A DNA stretch of 64,000 bases, taken from NCBI GenBank assembly GCA_900545615.1, contig UQZM01000005.1, forward strand, positions 4,364-68,363, given 5' to 3'. Source of the DNA: an uncultured Collinsella sp. GTDB lineage: Bacteria > Actinomycetota > Coriobacteriia > Coriobacteriales > Coriobacteriaceae. The notes under the pieces are model-generated. The model did no database searches. It saw only the letters and a program-made list of their open reading frames with translations, and was not told the DNA's origin. A program made the position numbers and the translations under genes. This document shows, piece after piece, positions 55,379-64,000 of this stretch (positions are counted from its first letter, which is position 1; the number at the start of each line of letters is the position of its first letter).

Positions 55379-55499
55379 GTCCCGAGGGGCGGGGCATAAG
55401 GTCGATCGCGAGTTCCGCACGAGCCGGAGAGCACTTAATGTGCTCTCCGTGCGAGCAGGACTGTCCGAGCAGGCGACCTTATGCCCCGCCCCTCGGGAC
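55379..55499. repeat. Large nested palindromic element (26-bp arms plus inner hairpin)
   Basis: Outer arms 55379-55404 and 55474-55499 are perfect reverse complements (start GTCCCGAGGGGCGGGG). An inner 9-bp stem GGAGAGCAC (55426-55434) with 55440-55448 has a 5-base loop. The whole can fold into one 121-base structure ending 26 bases before the serine dehydratase start, so it forms part of that gene's leader or promoter region. Confidence 0.85.
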
Positions 55500-55524
55500 G
55501 ACGAGACAAGGCAAAGGAGCAACC

Positions 55525-57132
55525 ATGGCAGGCAAGCCGCAAACACTAGCTACGACCTCGGCATTCGAGATCTTAGGCCCCGTCATGGTCGGCCCCAGCT
55601 CATCGCACACCGCCGGCGCCCTGCGCTGCGCCCAAGTTGCCGCCAGCCTGCTGGAAGGCCGCATCACCAAGGTCACCTTTGGCCTGTGGAACTCCTTCGC
55701 CCACACCTACCGCGGCCACGGCACCGACCGTGCGCTCGTCGCGGGCATCCTGGGCCTCGACACCGATGACGAGAACATCAAGCAGGCCTTCGACCTCGCG
55801 CGCGAGCAGGGCCTCGAATATCACTTTGACATCAAGGGCGACGACGCCTCCATCCACCCCAATACCGTCGACATCGACATGGTCGACGACACGGGCGCCA
55901 CGGCACAGGTCCGCGGCGAGAGCCTGGGCGGCGGCAAGATGCGCATCAGCCGCATTAACGGCGTCGGCGTCGACATCTCGGGCATGTATTCCACGCTCTT
56001 CGTGGCGCACAAGGACGTCCCCGGTGTACTCGCCGCGCTCACCAACCTGCTCGCCTACGCCCACGTAAACATCGCCTTCTGCCGCACCTACCGCACCGAA
56101 GTGGGCGGCCAGGCCTACTCCGTCTTTGAGACCGACGGCGCGCCCGACGACACCGTCGTCCCCATGCTACGCAAGCTCGACAATATCGATTACGCGACCT
56201 TTATCGAGCTCCCCGGGTCTGCCTCGTCGCTCTCTCCCGGCGTCTCGGCCAAGGAAATCTTCGACGACGGCGAGCAGCTGCTCGATGCGTGCGAGGAACT
56301 GCGGCTCAGCATTGGCGCCGTCATGGCCGTTCGCGAGGCGCGTCTGACCGGCGAGGCCCACGCCGTCGCTGCTATGCGCCGCGTGCTCGACGTCATGCGC
56401 GAGGAGACCACGGCCCCCATCGCCAATCCGCAGCGTTCGCTCGGCGGACTTATCGGCGGCGAGGCCAAGCTTGTCGAAGCCACCGGCCGCAACGATTTGA
56501 GTGAAAGCCTGATGGGCCCCGTCCAGACCGAAGCCGTGGCCCGCGCGATGGCCGTGCTCGAGCGCTCCGCCACGATGGGAGTGATCGTCGCCGCCCCCAC
56601 GGCAGGCTCCGCGGGTGTCGTGCCCGGCTGCGTGTTGGCGCTCGCCGATCACCTTCAGCTCGACGACGAGCAGGTCATGGACGCGCTCTACTGCGCAGCC
56701 GCCATCGGCCTCAACCTCACCACGAGTGCCTGCGTCGCCGGCGCTGAGGGCGGCTGTCAGGCCGAGGTGGGAAGCGCCGCCGCCATGGCGGCCGCCGCGC
56801 TGGTGCAGATGCTCGGCGGCACGCCCGAGCAGGCGCTCGACGCCAGTTCCATCGCGCTGAGTAACCTGCTGGGCCTCGTTTGTGACCCCGTCGGTGGCCT
56901 CGTGGAGGTGCCCTGCCAAAACCGCAACGCCATCGGCGTAGCAGCGGCCTTTAGCTCGGCACAACTCGCCCTCGCCGGCATTAAGAGCCTGGTACCGTTT
57001 GACCAGATGGCACACGTCATGCTCTCAGTGGGCCACGCTTTACCGGCCACGCTGCGCGAGACGGCAAAGGGTGGCATCGCGCAGGCTCCGGCCGCACTTT
57101 CGGCCTGTGCAAAATGCGGTGTGTGCAGATAG
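55525..57132 (+). CDS. sdaA: L-serine ammonia-lyase, iron-sulfur-dependent, single chain
   Basis: A 535-residue protein joining the beta domain and the alpha domain. The beta domain begins ILGPVMVGPSSSHTAGALRC and contains an ACT-like regulatory part (VPGVLAALTNLLAYAHVNIA). The alpha domain has VIVAAPTAGSAGVVPGCVLA, TTSACVAGAEGGCQAEVGSA and GLVCDPVGGLVEVPCQNRNA, which hold the cysteines for the 4Fe-4S cluster. It converts serine to pyruvate and ammonia. ATG 55525 follows AAAGGAGC; the frame upstream through the palindrome is not coding. Catabolic role in an amino-acid fermenter fits. Terminator at 57151. Confidence 0.92.
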   Translation: MAGKPQTLATTSAFEILGPVMVGPSSSHTAGALRCAQVAASLLEGRITKVTFGLWNSFAHTYRGHGTDRALVAGILGLDTDDENIKQAFDLAREQGLEYHFDIKGDDASIHPNTVDIDMVDDTGATAQVRGESLGGGKMRISRINGVGVDISGMYSTLFVAHKDVPGVLAALTNLLAYAHVNIAFCRTYRTEVGGQAYSVFETDGAPDDTVVPMLRKLDNIDYATFIELPGSASSLSPGVSAKEIFDDGEQLLDACEELRLSIGAVMAVREARLTGEAHAVAAMRRVLDVMREETTAPIANPQRSLGGLIGGEAKLVEATGRNDLSESLMGPVQTEAVARAMAVLERSATMGVIVAAPTAGSAGVVPGCVLALADHLQLDDEQVMDALYCAAAIGLNLTTSACVAGAEGGCQAEVGSAAAMAAAALVQMLGGTPEQALDASSIALSNLLGLVCDPVGGLVEVPCQNRNAIGVAAAFSSAQLALAGIKSLVPFDQMAHVMLSVGHALPATLRETAKGGIAQAPAALSACAKCGVCR

Positions 57133-57150
57133 CGGCAAAGAACGACTCAA

Positions 57151-57177
57151 AGGTGGGACAAATGTCCCACCTCTTTT
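57151..57177 (+). terminator. Terminator behind the serine dehydratase
   Basis: 9-bp stem AGGTGGGAC (57151-57159) with 57164-57172, 4-base loop, followed by CTTTTG. Confidence 0.8.
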
Positions 57178-57218
57178 GAATGCCACCGTTTCCGTACCAC
57201 AAACAGCAGGGCAATCGC

Positions 57219-57224
57219 TATAAT
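57219..57224 (+). promoter_or_regulatory. Candidate -10 box for the L,D-transpeptidase gene
   Basis: TATAAT at 57219-57224, about 58 bases before the start; no good -35 at 17 bases upstream. Confidence 0.35.
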
Positions 57225-57281
57225 GCAAGCCCAGTAAAAACACGATGAGCCGCAAGGCGAAACTCGAAGGATATAGATACG

Positions 57282-58997
57282 ATGTCGCAAAACGACCGAA
57301 CTCAACTGATTCCCGATCCGCAGCAGCCGAGCAGGCACACCGGCGGCGTTCAGTCGCCGCGTCCCATCGCGCCGAGTCACGGTCAGCTGCGTGGTGCAGC
57401 AAACGCCTCGCCGCGCCCAAACCAGCAGCGTCAGCAGCGTCAAGGAAACGGCAACGCTCCCAAGCAGGCCCCCTCGCATGCTCGAGGAGACCGCGGCCCC
57501 GTAGGTAAGCCCGCCGACAACAAAAAGTCCGGTAAGAAGACGACGCTATTTGTCGTCCTGGGTCTTATCGCCATCGTCTACATCGTTGGTGTTGTAGCAT
57601 TCTCTCAGGTCGCCTACCCCAACACAACCATCGCCGGCGTGGATGTCTCGTTCTCCAACGCCTCGTCTGCCGCCACCAAGGTCAACTCGGCATGGAAGCA
57701 CTACAAGCTCACCGTCACGGGCGATGACTTTAGCTGGACCTATCAGCCCGAGTCCGATGAACCCATCGTCGACGGTGAAGCCGCCGCAAAAGAGATCATT
57801 AGCCATAACGAGTCCTTTATGTGGCCCGTCCGCCTCGTTGAATCCTTTGGCGGCAAGACCAAAACCACCATCACTTCCGACGAGGTCGATTTGGATCAGG
57901 ATGTCGACCTTTCCATGCTCTCCGATGCCTTTGATCAAAAGCAATTTGAGGAGGACCTGGGGGCCGCCATCGATGACTTCAACGAGGGCCGCTCGGGCAC
58001 GTTCGAGGCATCAAGCTCCTATGACGAGCAAGCCGGCAAGTTTACCGTCGAGAAGGCGCGTTCTAATGAAAAGCTCAACCGCGATCATGTCATTAAGTAC
58101 GCCGAGCTCGAGCTTGCCTCGCTCGCCGAGACCGTCGATCTTACGAAGCTCGGCAACGATGCCTATGAACCGCTCAATGGAACGCTGACCAACGACCAGA
58201 TTCAAGCTGCTTGCGATGCCGCCAACAACTTCCTGGGCGTCAACGTCACCCTCAAGCTCAACGGCGAGGATGCCGGCAAGGTCGATGGCAGCTCCGTGCT
58301 GCAGTGGATTAGTTTTGCCGATCCGGCGAACCCCACGCTCGACACCTCGCAGATCAGCAGCTGGGCCGCCGAGCTTGCCAACGGCTTTAACACCGTGGGA
58401 TCCACCCGCTGGTGGACACGCGCCGACGGCAAGCAGTGTGCCGTCGAAGGCGGTGACTTTGGTTGGTCCATTGACAGCAGCTCGCTCGCCAAGCAGGTCG
58501 AGGACGCCATCAACAACAAGCAGACCGGCGAGATCGAGATCAAGTACTCCCAGAAGGCAGACACCTTTACCGCAAAGGGAGAGCCCGACTGGAAGGCGTA
58601 TATCGACGTCGATCTGTCCGAGCAGCACGCGCGCTACTATGACGAGAACGGTAATATCGTTTGGGAGGCCAACTTTATTTCTGGCAAGCCGGGAGAGGAC
58701 GCCACCCCCGAGGGCGTATGGCAGATCAACAGCAACAATGGCGCCAGCAAGCTTATCGGTGCCAAGGACCCCGAGACCGGCAAGCCCAAATACGAGAGCC
58801 CGGTCAGCTATTGGATGCCGTTCGAGGGCAATATGGTCGGATTCCACGACGCCACCTGGCAAAACGACAAGAGCTTCGATAATGCCGAGTCGTACAAGTG
58901 GTGCGGCAGCCACGGTTGCATCAACCTGCGCCTGGCCGATGCAAAGGCACTTCACGACTGCATCAAAGTCGGCCTGTGCGTGGTTGTCCACTCGTAG
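57282..58997 (+). CDS. L,D-transpeptidase (YkuD) with peptidoglycan-binding domains
   Basis: A 571-residue membrane-anchored protein. Residues 1-85 are cytoplasmic, disordered and rich in Pro, Gln and Arg. A membrane helix follows (TTLFVVLGLIAIVYIVGVVA, about 87-106). The extracellular part has two PG-binding-type-4 repeats (around NTTIAGVDVSFSNASSAATK and ACDAANNFLGVNVTLKLNGE) and a C-terminal YkuD domain from about residue 440, with MVGFHDATW and the catalytic SHGCINLRL (His and Cys). It would make 3-3 cross-links in peptidoglycan or attach proteins. Start ATG 57282 has only a weak site (GAAGGATA). It stands alone, between a terminator and a hairpin. Confidence 0.9.
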   Translation: MSQNDRTQLIPDPQQPSRHTGGVQSPRPIAPSHGQLRGAANASPRPNQQRQQRQGNGNAPKQAPSHARGDRGPVGKPADNKKSGKKTTLFVVLGLIAIVYIVGVVAFSQVAYPNTTIAGVDVSFSNASSAATKVNSAWKHYKLTVTGDDFSWTYQPESDEPIVDGEAAAKEIISHNESFMWPVRLVESFGGKTKTTITSDEVDLDQDVDLSMLSDAFDQKQFEEDLGAAIDDFNEGRSGTFEASSSYDEQAGKFTVEKARSNEKLNRDHVIKYAELELASLAETVDLTKLGNDAYEPLNGTLTNDQIQAACDAANNFLGVNVTLKLNGEDAGKVDGSSVLQWISFADPANPTLDTSQISSWAAELANGFNTVGSTRWWTRADGKQCAVEGGDFGWSIDSSSLAKQVEDAINNKQTGEIEIKYSQKADTFTAKGEPDWKAYIDVDLSEQHARYYDENGNIVWEANFISGKPGEDATPEGVWQINSNNGASKLIGAKDPETGKPKYESPVSYWMPFEGNMVGFHDATWQNDKSFDNAESYKWCGSHGCINLRLADAKALHDCIKVGLCVVVHS

Positions 58998-59064
58998 TGC
59001 AACGCGCGCATTCCCACAACGTTGAGCTGCTGCGACCAATCTAACAGTTCCGAAAGAATCCGCC

Positions 59065-59096
59065 ATATGCGCCCGCCTTACGCGACGGGCGCATAT
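59065..59096 (+). terminator. Hairpin behind the L,D-transpeptidase gene
   Basis: 11-bp stem ATATGCGCCCG (59065-59075) with 59086-59096 and a 10-base loop; followed by ACTTATT, not a full T-run. Weak terminator or leader hairpin of the next operon. Confidence 0.5.
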
Positions 59097-59129
59097 ACTT
59101 ATTGAGGAACTTTCTATAAAGGAGACGCT

Positions 59130-60566
59130 ATGCCGAATGTCCCCATCATCACCCCAGGCCCGGATGATGCCGAGTACACGCCCGAAGGTGCCACCGAAAC
59201 GATTCCTTTGATTACAAACGTACATGCCGAAAAGCAGAGCGGACGCACGAACGATACCGCCGAGATTTCCGATGAAGAAGCCTATGCAAAGCTCAAGGCA
59301 AAGCGTGCCGAGCGTCGGCGCAAAAAGCTCATCCGACGCGGTATCGCCGTCGGTGTCGTTGTTGCCATCGCGCTCATTGCCATCATCGCAACGCTGGTCA
59401 TCAACGCGCAACCCGCAGGCACCAACGGACCGGTGACCGACATGGTCACCGAAGGCACGTTTACCACAACGGTCGAGGCGAAAGGCCAGCTCAAACCCAT
59501 TTCGTCCTCAGTGGTCTCCCCTTCTGTCGACGGCACGGTCGATTCTATCAACGTGCAGGCAGGCCAATCCGTCAACGAGGGCGACGTGCTTATGACCATT
59601 AAAAACGACGAGCTCGATCGCAACGTTGCCGAGGCGCAACGTGCAGTTGCAGCCGCTCAGGAAGACCTCGCCAACGCGCAGAAAGCCTCAGCTGCCGCGC
59701 AGGCCACCCCAACGACGGACGTCGAGGGAGCTTCCGCAGCGGCTGGCGTCTCCGCCGCATCAGCGGACACGAACGCCGTATCGGCCGCGCAGCGCAGCCT
59801 CGCATCAGCCCAGGCAAACCTCGACCAGGCGAACGCCAAGGTCTCCAGTCGCACGGTCACGGCCCCGAGCTCGGGTAGCATCGTGGAGCTCAATGCCAAA
59901 GTGGGCGCCACGGTTACAGGCGGCATGATCATGGGCGAAAGCGATACGAGCGGCGGCAAGCAGTGCATGCAGATCGCCGACCTGTCCAAGATGAAGGTGA
60001 CCGTGCAGGTGGGCGAAAAGGACATCGCCAAGATCGCCGTTGGGCAGAGCGCCAACGTCACGTATCCCGCGTTTCCCGATATCGTGAGCCAGGGCACCGT
60101 CACGGCTATCGCGTCGGTGGCAAACTCCGACGCCGCCAACGGTGGCGGCGGCAGCGTAACCTTTAACGTCGACATCCTCATCGAGTCGCCCGACGCGCGC
60201 CTGAAGCCGGGCATGACGGCCGAGGTATCGGTGGTGACCGAGCAGCTCGACGACGTGGTGATGGTGCCGACGATGGCGCTCATGACCGAAGACGGCGAAC
60301 ACTATTACGTCAACGTGGCAACCGATGACGAGGGCAAGCAAACCCATCGCGTGAAGGTGACCGTCGTGACGCAAAACGACAACGAAGCCGTAGTCGGCAA
60401 GACACAGGTCAAGCGCGACGACCAGGACTACGAGATCAACCCCAACGTGCCGGTTACCAAGCTGCGCGATGGCGACACCCTCGTCATGGACACCGGAGCG
60501 AACGCAACGGCTGACGGCGGCTACAGCGCGGATTCGGGCAGCATGTCTGACGATGAGGGCATGTAA
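59130..60566 (+). CDS. Efflux adaptor, MacA/YknX-like (HlyD family)
   Basis: A 478-residue protein with a cytoplasmic acidic N-terminus, one membrane helix (about residues 71-91, GIAVGVVVAIALIAIIATLV), a lipoyl/barrel-sandwich start (SSVVSPSVDGTVDSINVQAG, QSVNEGDVLMTIKNDEL), an alanine-rich coiled-coil hairpin (about 170-240) and beta-barrel parts (MKVTVQVGEKDIAKIAVGQS, RLKPGMTAEVSVVTEQLDDV). It links the ABC transporter to the outside in a tripartite MacAB- or YknXYZ-type pump. Its stop TAA shares one base with the next ATG. GGAGAC precedes the start. Confidence 0.85.
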   Translation: MPNVPIITPGPDDAEYTPEGATETIPLITNVHAEKQSGRTNDTAEISDEEAYAKLKAKRAERRRKKLIRRGIAVGVVVAIALIAIIATLVINAQPAGTNGPVTDMVTEGTFTTTVEAKGQLKPISSSVVSPSVDGTVDSINVQAGQSVNEGDVLMTIKNDELDRNVAEAQRAVAAAQEDLANAQKASAAAQATPTTDVEGASAAAGVSAASADTNAVSAAQRSLASAQANLDQANAKVSSRTVTAPSSGSIVELNAKVGATVTGGMIMGESDTSGGKQCMQIADLSKMKVTVQVGEKDIAKIAVGQSANVTYPAFPDIVSQGTVTAIASVANSDAANGGGGSVTFNVDILIESPDARLKPGMTAEVSVVTEQLDDVVMVPTMALMTEDGEHYYVNVATDDEGKQTHRVKVTVVTQNDNEAVVGKTQVKRDDQDYEINPNVPVTKLRDGDTLVMDTGANATADGGYSADSGSMSDDEGM

Positions 60567-61339
60567 TGCGTCCCGTTATCGACATCCGCAACGTGCACCG
60601 CATCTTTGAGAGCGAGGCGGGGTGCGCCCACATCCTGCACAACGTGAGCCTGGCAGTAAATCCCGGCGAATTCGTCGCTATCACCGGCCCCTCGGGCTCG
60701 GGCAAGTCGACGCTCATGAACATCCTAGGCTGCCTGGATAAGCCGACGGCGGGCGGCTACTACCTGCAAGGGCTCAACGTGGCCGAGCTTGACGATGACG
60801 AGCTCACCGAAGTTCGCGCCCTGAGCATTGGCTTTGTCTTTCAGAGCTTCAACCTGCTGCCGCGCCTGTCGGTTATCGAAAACGTGATGCTGCCGCTGGC
60901 CTACACCAATGTGCCCCGTAGCCAGCGCGAAATGCGCGCCGTGCATGCGCTGCAGGCTGTCACGCTGCCCGTCGACCACTGGGACCACCGCATATCCGAG
61001 CTCTCGGGCGGCCAGATGCAGCGCGTCGCAATCGCGCGCGCCCTCGTCAATGACCCGCCCATCATTCTGGCCGACGAGCCTACGGGAAACCTGGACTCCG
61101 CTACCGGAGCGCTTGTGATGGAGACCTTCCATAAGCTCCAGAAACGCGGCAAAACCATCGTGCTTATCACACACGACCCCGGCATCGCCGCCGAGGCCGA
61201 CCGTGCCGTGACCATCCGCGACGGTCGCATTCACGACGGCGCGTATATTCCACATGCACCGCGGACCCTGCGCAGCGCCGTAGATAGCCTGCCCATGATT
61301 TCCGCCTCCGCCAACCCGCCGAAAGGAGTGGTGGCATGA
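60566..61339 (+). CDS. ABC transporter ATPase, MacB/LolD-like
   Basis: A 257-residue ATPase: Walker A ITGPSGSGKSTLMNILGCLD, Q-loop FVFQSFNLLPRLSVIENVML, signature ELSGGQMQRVAIARALVNDP, Walker B ILADEPTGNLDSATG and the switch His in VLITHDPGIA. This is the MacB/LolD/FtsE branch that works with FtsX-like permeases in mechanotransmission. A C-terminal extension of about 30 residues has no clear motif. It overlaps the permease by ATGA. Substrate unknown: drug, peptide or lipoprotein. Confidence 0.9.
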   Translation: MRPVIDIRNVHRIFESEAGCAHILHNVSLAVNPGEFVAITGPSGSGKSTLMNILGCLDKPTAGGYYLQGLNVAELDDDELTEVRALSIGFVFQSFNLLPRLSVIENVMLPLAYTNVPRSQREMRAVHALQAVTLPVDHWDHRISELSGGQMQRVAIARALVNDPPIILADEPTGNLDSATGALVMETFHKLQKRGKTIVLITHDPGIAAEADRAVTIRDGRIHDGAYIPHAPRTLRSAVDSLPMISASANPPKGVVA

Positions 61340-62550
61340 GCGCCCGCGATCTCATTCAGGAAGCCCTTCACTCGCTCGAGGCCAACAAGGGGCGCAGCCT
61401 GCTCACCATTCTGGGCATTGTCATCGGCATCGCCTCGGTTATCGCCATGACTTCGCTCATCGGCGGTATCCAAAACAGCCTGGTTAACAGTCTGGGCCTC
61501 AATGCGGCACGCATGGTGCAAATCTATTCGTCGCAAGAACTCACCGAGTCGGACATCGAGAAGCTTCAAAAACTGGTGCCGCAGATAGAGCAGATCGGCA
61601 TTGTCGACAGCGCGTATACCGAGTATAAGACCGGCGATAAAAGCTATACCGTCATGGCACAGGGTGTCGATAGCGACATGCTCGACGCCGTGGGGGCCAG
61701 CAAGCTCGTTGCGGGGCGTACCTATTCCCAGGCCGAGTCTCAATCAGGCTCGCGCGTGGCGCTCATCAGCCGCGGCGGCGCCGATCAGCTTTACGGCAAC
61801 GAACAGGACGCGGTGGGCAAGACTATTAAGGTGTCCAACGGCGAAGTGCAGATTGTAGGCGTGATTGATGGCGGCAGCGACTCCATGGGCTCGCTCACGC
61901 TGTATATGCCACGCGAAACCATCTCCGGGCTGTTTAGCGACGAGAATCCTTCATTCCCCAGCGTGACGGCACTTGCCGCCGAGGGCACGGACATGGATGA
62001 GCTTTGTAAGACCATCGAGTCCAAGGTGCGCGCGATGAAGGGCATCGAGGAGGAGGATGAGTACGACAGTGTATCGGCGACATCCATGAAAAGCGCCATC
62101 GATGCACTCAACTCCTTTATGGGCGCGTTCTCACTCATCATGGGCGCTGTCGCCAGCATCTCGCTGCTTGTCGGCGGTATCGGCATTATGAATATGATGC
62201 TCACCAACGTGACTGAGCGCATCCGCGAGATCGGTATTCGCCGTGCCCTGGGCGCCAGTCGTCGCGATATCACCGCGCAGTTTTTAGCCGAGTCTTCGGC
62301 ATTGTGCATCACCGGCGGTCTGCTGGGTGTCCTGATTGGCTATCTGCTGGCCTGGGCTCTTGCGATGTTTGCCGCAGGATCAGGGGTTCTCGGCGAGCTC
62401 GGTGCCAGCGGGCAAATCACACCGAGCTTTTCAATCGCCACGGTGCTGCTGGCCTTCGCCGTCTCCGTCGGCATCGGAGTAATCTTTGGCTTCTACCCCG
62501 CTCGCCGCGCGGCAAAACTCGACCCGGTGGAGTGCCTACGCTACCAGTAA
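61336..62550 (+). CDS. ABC transporter permease, MacB/YknZ-like
   Basis: A 404-residue permease with four membrane segments: one N-terminal (LLTILGIVIGIASVIAMTSL), a large extracytoplasmic MacB-type domain (about residues 45-270), and three at the C-terminus (LIMGAVASISLLVGGIGIMN, ITGGLLGVLIGYLLAWALAM and TVLLAFAVSVGIGVIFGFYP). NVTERIREIGIRRALGASRR is the coupling-helix motif of FtsX-like permeases. Third gene of the tripartite transporter operon. A palindromic element follows. Confidence 0.9.
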   Translation: MSARDLIQEALHSLEANKGRSLLTILGIVIGIASVIAMTSLIGGIQNSLVNSLGLNAARMVQIYSSQELTESDIEKLQKLVPQIEQIGIVDSAYTEYKTGDKSYTVMAQGVDSDMLDAVGASKLVAGRTYSQAESQSGSRVALISRGGADQLYGNEQDAVGKTIKVSNGEVQIVGVIDGGSDSMGSLTLYMPRETISGLFSDENPSFPSVTALAAEGTDMDELCKTIESKVRAMKGIEEEDEYDSVSATSMKSAIDALNSFMGAFSLIMGAVASISLLVGGIGIMNMMLTNVTERIREIGIRRALGASRRDITAQFLAESSALCITGGLLGVLIGYLLAWALAMFAAGSGVLGELGASGQITPSFSIATVLLAFAVSVGIGVIFGFYPARRAAKLDPVECLRYQ

Positions 62551-62563
62551 GCCACCACCAACA

Positions 62564-62630
62564 AGTTGCGGTGAATTAGGGACTGAATATGCTATCAAGC
62601 AGCAAAAACAGACACTATTTCACCGCAACT
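62564..62630. repeat. Palindromic intergenic element (30-bp arms, imperfect)
   Basis: Arms 62564-62593 and 62601-62630 pair in 24 of 30 positions, with a perfect 12-bp outer part (AGTTGCGGTGAA). It separates the convergent transporter and cobalamin operons and could act as a terminator for both, although no T-run follows. Confidence 0.7.
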
Positions 62631-62659
62631 GATTGAAGGGCCCTAGGCGCGGCGAGCGC

Positions 62660-63433
62660 CTAGCGCGCGAACTCCCGTAAGAGCGCGTCTTCCACTTCCC
62701 GAAGCGAAAGGGCCCCGTCTCCCTCGGCGGGACGGGCGACCACGATACAGCGCGCTCCCACGTCGCGCGCGGAAGCGATCTTCTCGGCCGTGCCGCCTAC
62801 GGTTCCCGAGTCCTTGGTCACAAGCCACTGTGCGCCCACCTGCCGAAGCATCGCCTCGTTGAGCTCGCGGGTGAAGGGCCCCTGCATGCCGATGATGTGC
62901 GATGGCGAAAACCCCGCGTCGATGCACTTCGTTATAGCACCGGGCAGCGGGAGAACACGCACGAAGAAGCGCTCCGCGAAATCGGCGACGCGCGTGTAGG
63001 GAGCAAGCTCCTTGCTCCCCGTCGTGAGAAGCGCGCGACCCGGGTTCTCGGAGAGAAAGCGCGCCGCGCAGGCGATCGACGCGACCGACACGACGCCTTT
63101 GGGTAGCGCCTCGACCGGGCGCGCAAGGCGCAGGCATCGTGCACCCACGGCGAGCGAAGCGGCCCGGATGTTGCCGCTTGCGAGCGTAGCGAAGGGATGC
63201 GTGGCGTCGACGACGATGCGCGCGCCGGAAAGCTCGCGCTCCATGTCGGCCTCGTCGAGCCTGCCCGCATGCACCTCGATGCCCGGAAGCTCGCCCAAAA
63301 GCTCGCCTCCGTACTCGGTTGCCGCGTAGGCACGGGCGGGGATGCCCGCCCCGCTCGCCCATTCGCACAGAAGGCGGCCCTCGGTGGTGCCGGCGAAGAT
63401 GCGCAGCGCCGGCGCGGATGCGGGCGCCGTCAC
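62660..63433 (-). CDS. cobK: Precorrin-6A/cobalt-precorrin-6A reductase
   Basis: A 257-residue protein: LRIFAGTTEGRLLCEWASGA at the N-terminus (the family's NADPH-binding G-T-x-E-G motif), ATEYGGELLGELPGIEVHAG, IVVDATHPFATLASGNIRAA (conserved DATHPFA), and HIIGMQGPFTRELNEAMLRQ with LVTKDSGTVGGTAEKI. It reduces (cobalt-)precorrin-6A in cobalamin synthesis. The start is GTG 63433, which overlaps the cbiC stop (GTGA); the long upstream frame is a shadow of cbiC. GC content is very high here. Confidence 0.9.
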   Translation of the reverse strand: MTAPASAPALRIFAGTTEGRLLCEWASGAGIPARAYAATEYGGELLGELPGIEVHAGRLDEADMERELSGARIVVDATHPFATLASGNIRAASLAVGARCLRLARPVEALPKGVVSVASIACAARFLSENPGRALLTTGSKELAPYTRVADFAERFFVRVLPLPGAITKCIDAGFSPSHIIGMQGPFTRELNEAMLRQVGAQWLVTKDSGTVGGTAEKIASARDVGARCIVVARPAEGDGALSLREVEDALLREFAR

Positions 63434-64000
63434 TTCGGGCCGCCTGGGCGCGTGATCTCGTAGAGCAGCGCGTTCATAATGGCGGCCGCCACGGTCGAGC
63501 CGCCCTTGCGACCCCTCGCGACGATGGCCGGCACGCGTCGCGCGAGTAGCTCCTCTTTCGCCTCGACCACGTTCACAAACCCGACCGGCACCCCAACGAC
63601 GAGCGCGGGCGCAATCTTCCCCGCGTCCATGAGCTCGGCGAGGCGCAGAAGTGCTGTGGGGGCGTTGCCGACGGCCACGACAAGCGGACCCTCGATGCCG
63701 CAAGCTTTGTCCATACTCGCAACGGCGCGAGTCGTGCCCGCGGCGCGCGCAGCCGCGGCGACATCAGGGTCGGCCATGTAGCACACGGCCTTGCAGCCGA
63801 GCTTCGCGAGCGCGGGCTTGCTTATGCCTGCGAGCGCCATGTTCGTGTCGGTGAGCACCGTGGCCCCTGCGCGCAGCGCGTCGAGCGCACAGTGCGCGGC
63901 GTCATGGGTGAACACGAGGGAATCGGCGTACGAGAAGTCGGCAGTGGTGTGGATGACGCGCTTCACGACGGGCTCTTCGAGCGGCGGGAACGTGCGGCCG
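63430..64000 (-). CDS. cbiC: Cobalt-precorrin-8 methylmutase, partial
   Basis: The frame is open to the right edge of the window, and the residues upstream of VVKRVIHTTADFSYADSLVF fit the family, so the true start is outside. Further marks: VLTDTNMALAGISKPALAKL, GPLVVAVGNAPTALLRLAEL and VVGVPVGFVNVVEAKEEL, ending RPGGPK. It moves a methyl group from C11 to C12 of precorrin-8. It overlaps cobK by 4 bases and belongs to the anaerobic (cbi) cobalamin operon, which continues beyond the window. Confidence 0.92.
   Translation of the reverse strand, partial: GRTFPPLEEPVVKRVIHTTADFSYADSLVFTHDAAHCALDALRAGATVLTDTNMALAGISKPALAKLGCKAVCYMADPDVAAAARAAGTTRAVASMDKACGIEGPLVVAVGNAPTALLRLAELMDAGKIAPALVVGVPVGFVNVVEAKEELLARRVPAIVARGRKGGSTVAAAIMNALLYEITRPGGPK

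Noticed and set aside
62643..63368. Alternative minus-strand frame of 241 codons over cobK
   Set aside because: Arg/Gly-rich shadow; the overlapping frame matches CobK throughout.

Overview
The window looks like a chromosomal segment of a Coriobacteriia species, probably Collinsella. The evidence is a complete glycogen gene cluster of actinobacterial type with lysine/alanine-rich protein tails, a LoaP-type antiterminator heading a capsule operon, many IS256-family remnants, anaerobic cobalamin genes and a high-GC core. The taxonomic call is an inference from gene content, not from a marker gene.

Layout. (1) About 1-18.8 kb is an accessory region dominated by antiphage genes and mobile-element debris. 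It holds the end of a CBASS cyclase with an E2-like partner, IS256 remnants, a TPR membrane protein, a frameshifted AIPR gene, a decayed hsdS beside a perfect 26-bp inverted repeat, an ApeA-like HEPN protein, a complete type II Thoeris pair (TIR plus TM-macro), a frameshifted KAP NTPase, and an unassigned cassette around an endonuclease/exonuclease/phosphatase (EEP) protein. Several of these genes carry single-base deletions in homopolymer runs. (2) About 18.8-30.9 kb is a minus-strand capsule operon: LoaP-type antiterminator, two initiating sugar transferases, a WbuB-like glycosyltransferase, CapE/CapF, Wzy, Wzx, two glycosyltransferases and CapG. CapE, CapF and CapG together make UDP-N-acetyl-L-fucosamine. 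A dual RNA hairpin sits in the leader. (3) About 31-32.7 kb holds tRNA-Ala, thiamine pyrophosphokinase and a HAD phosphatase. (4) About 33-46.1 kb is the plus-strand glycogen cluster glgB-glgP-glgC-glgD-glgA, followed by a GH13-GH77 fusion. Together these genes build, branch, phosphorolyse and rearrange alpha-glucan. (5) About 46-53.7 kb is housekeeping: a FmdB-type zinc ribbon, then rsmB, fmt, def, priA and gltX on the minus strand. (6) About 53.9-62.6 kb holds metK, L-serine dehydratase, an L,D-transpeptidase and a MacAB/YknXYZ-like transporter. (7) The right edge enters a cobalamin operon (cobK, partial cbiC).

The core is unusually rich in long palindromic intergenic elements (49.0, 53.8, 55.4 and 62.6 kb). 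Items that deserve follow-up include the candidate LoaP target, the histone-H1-like tails on GlgB and GlgA, the GH13-GH77 fusion, the EEP cassette and the clustering of homopolymer frameshifts in defence genes. All calls were made by reading sequence and motifs; no database search was run.
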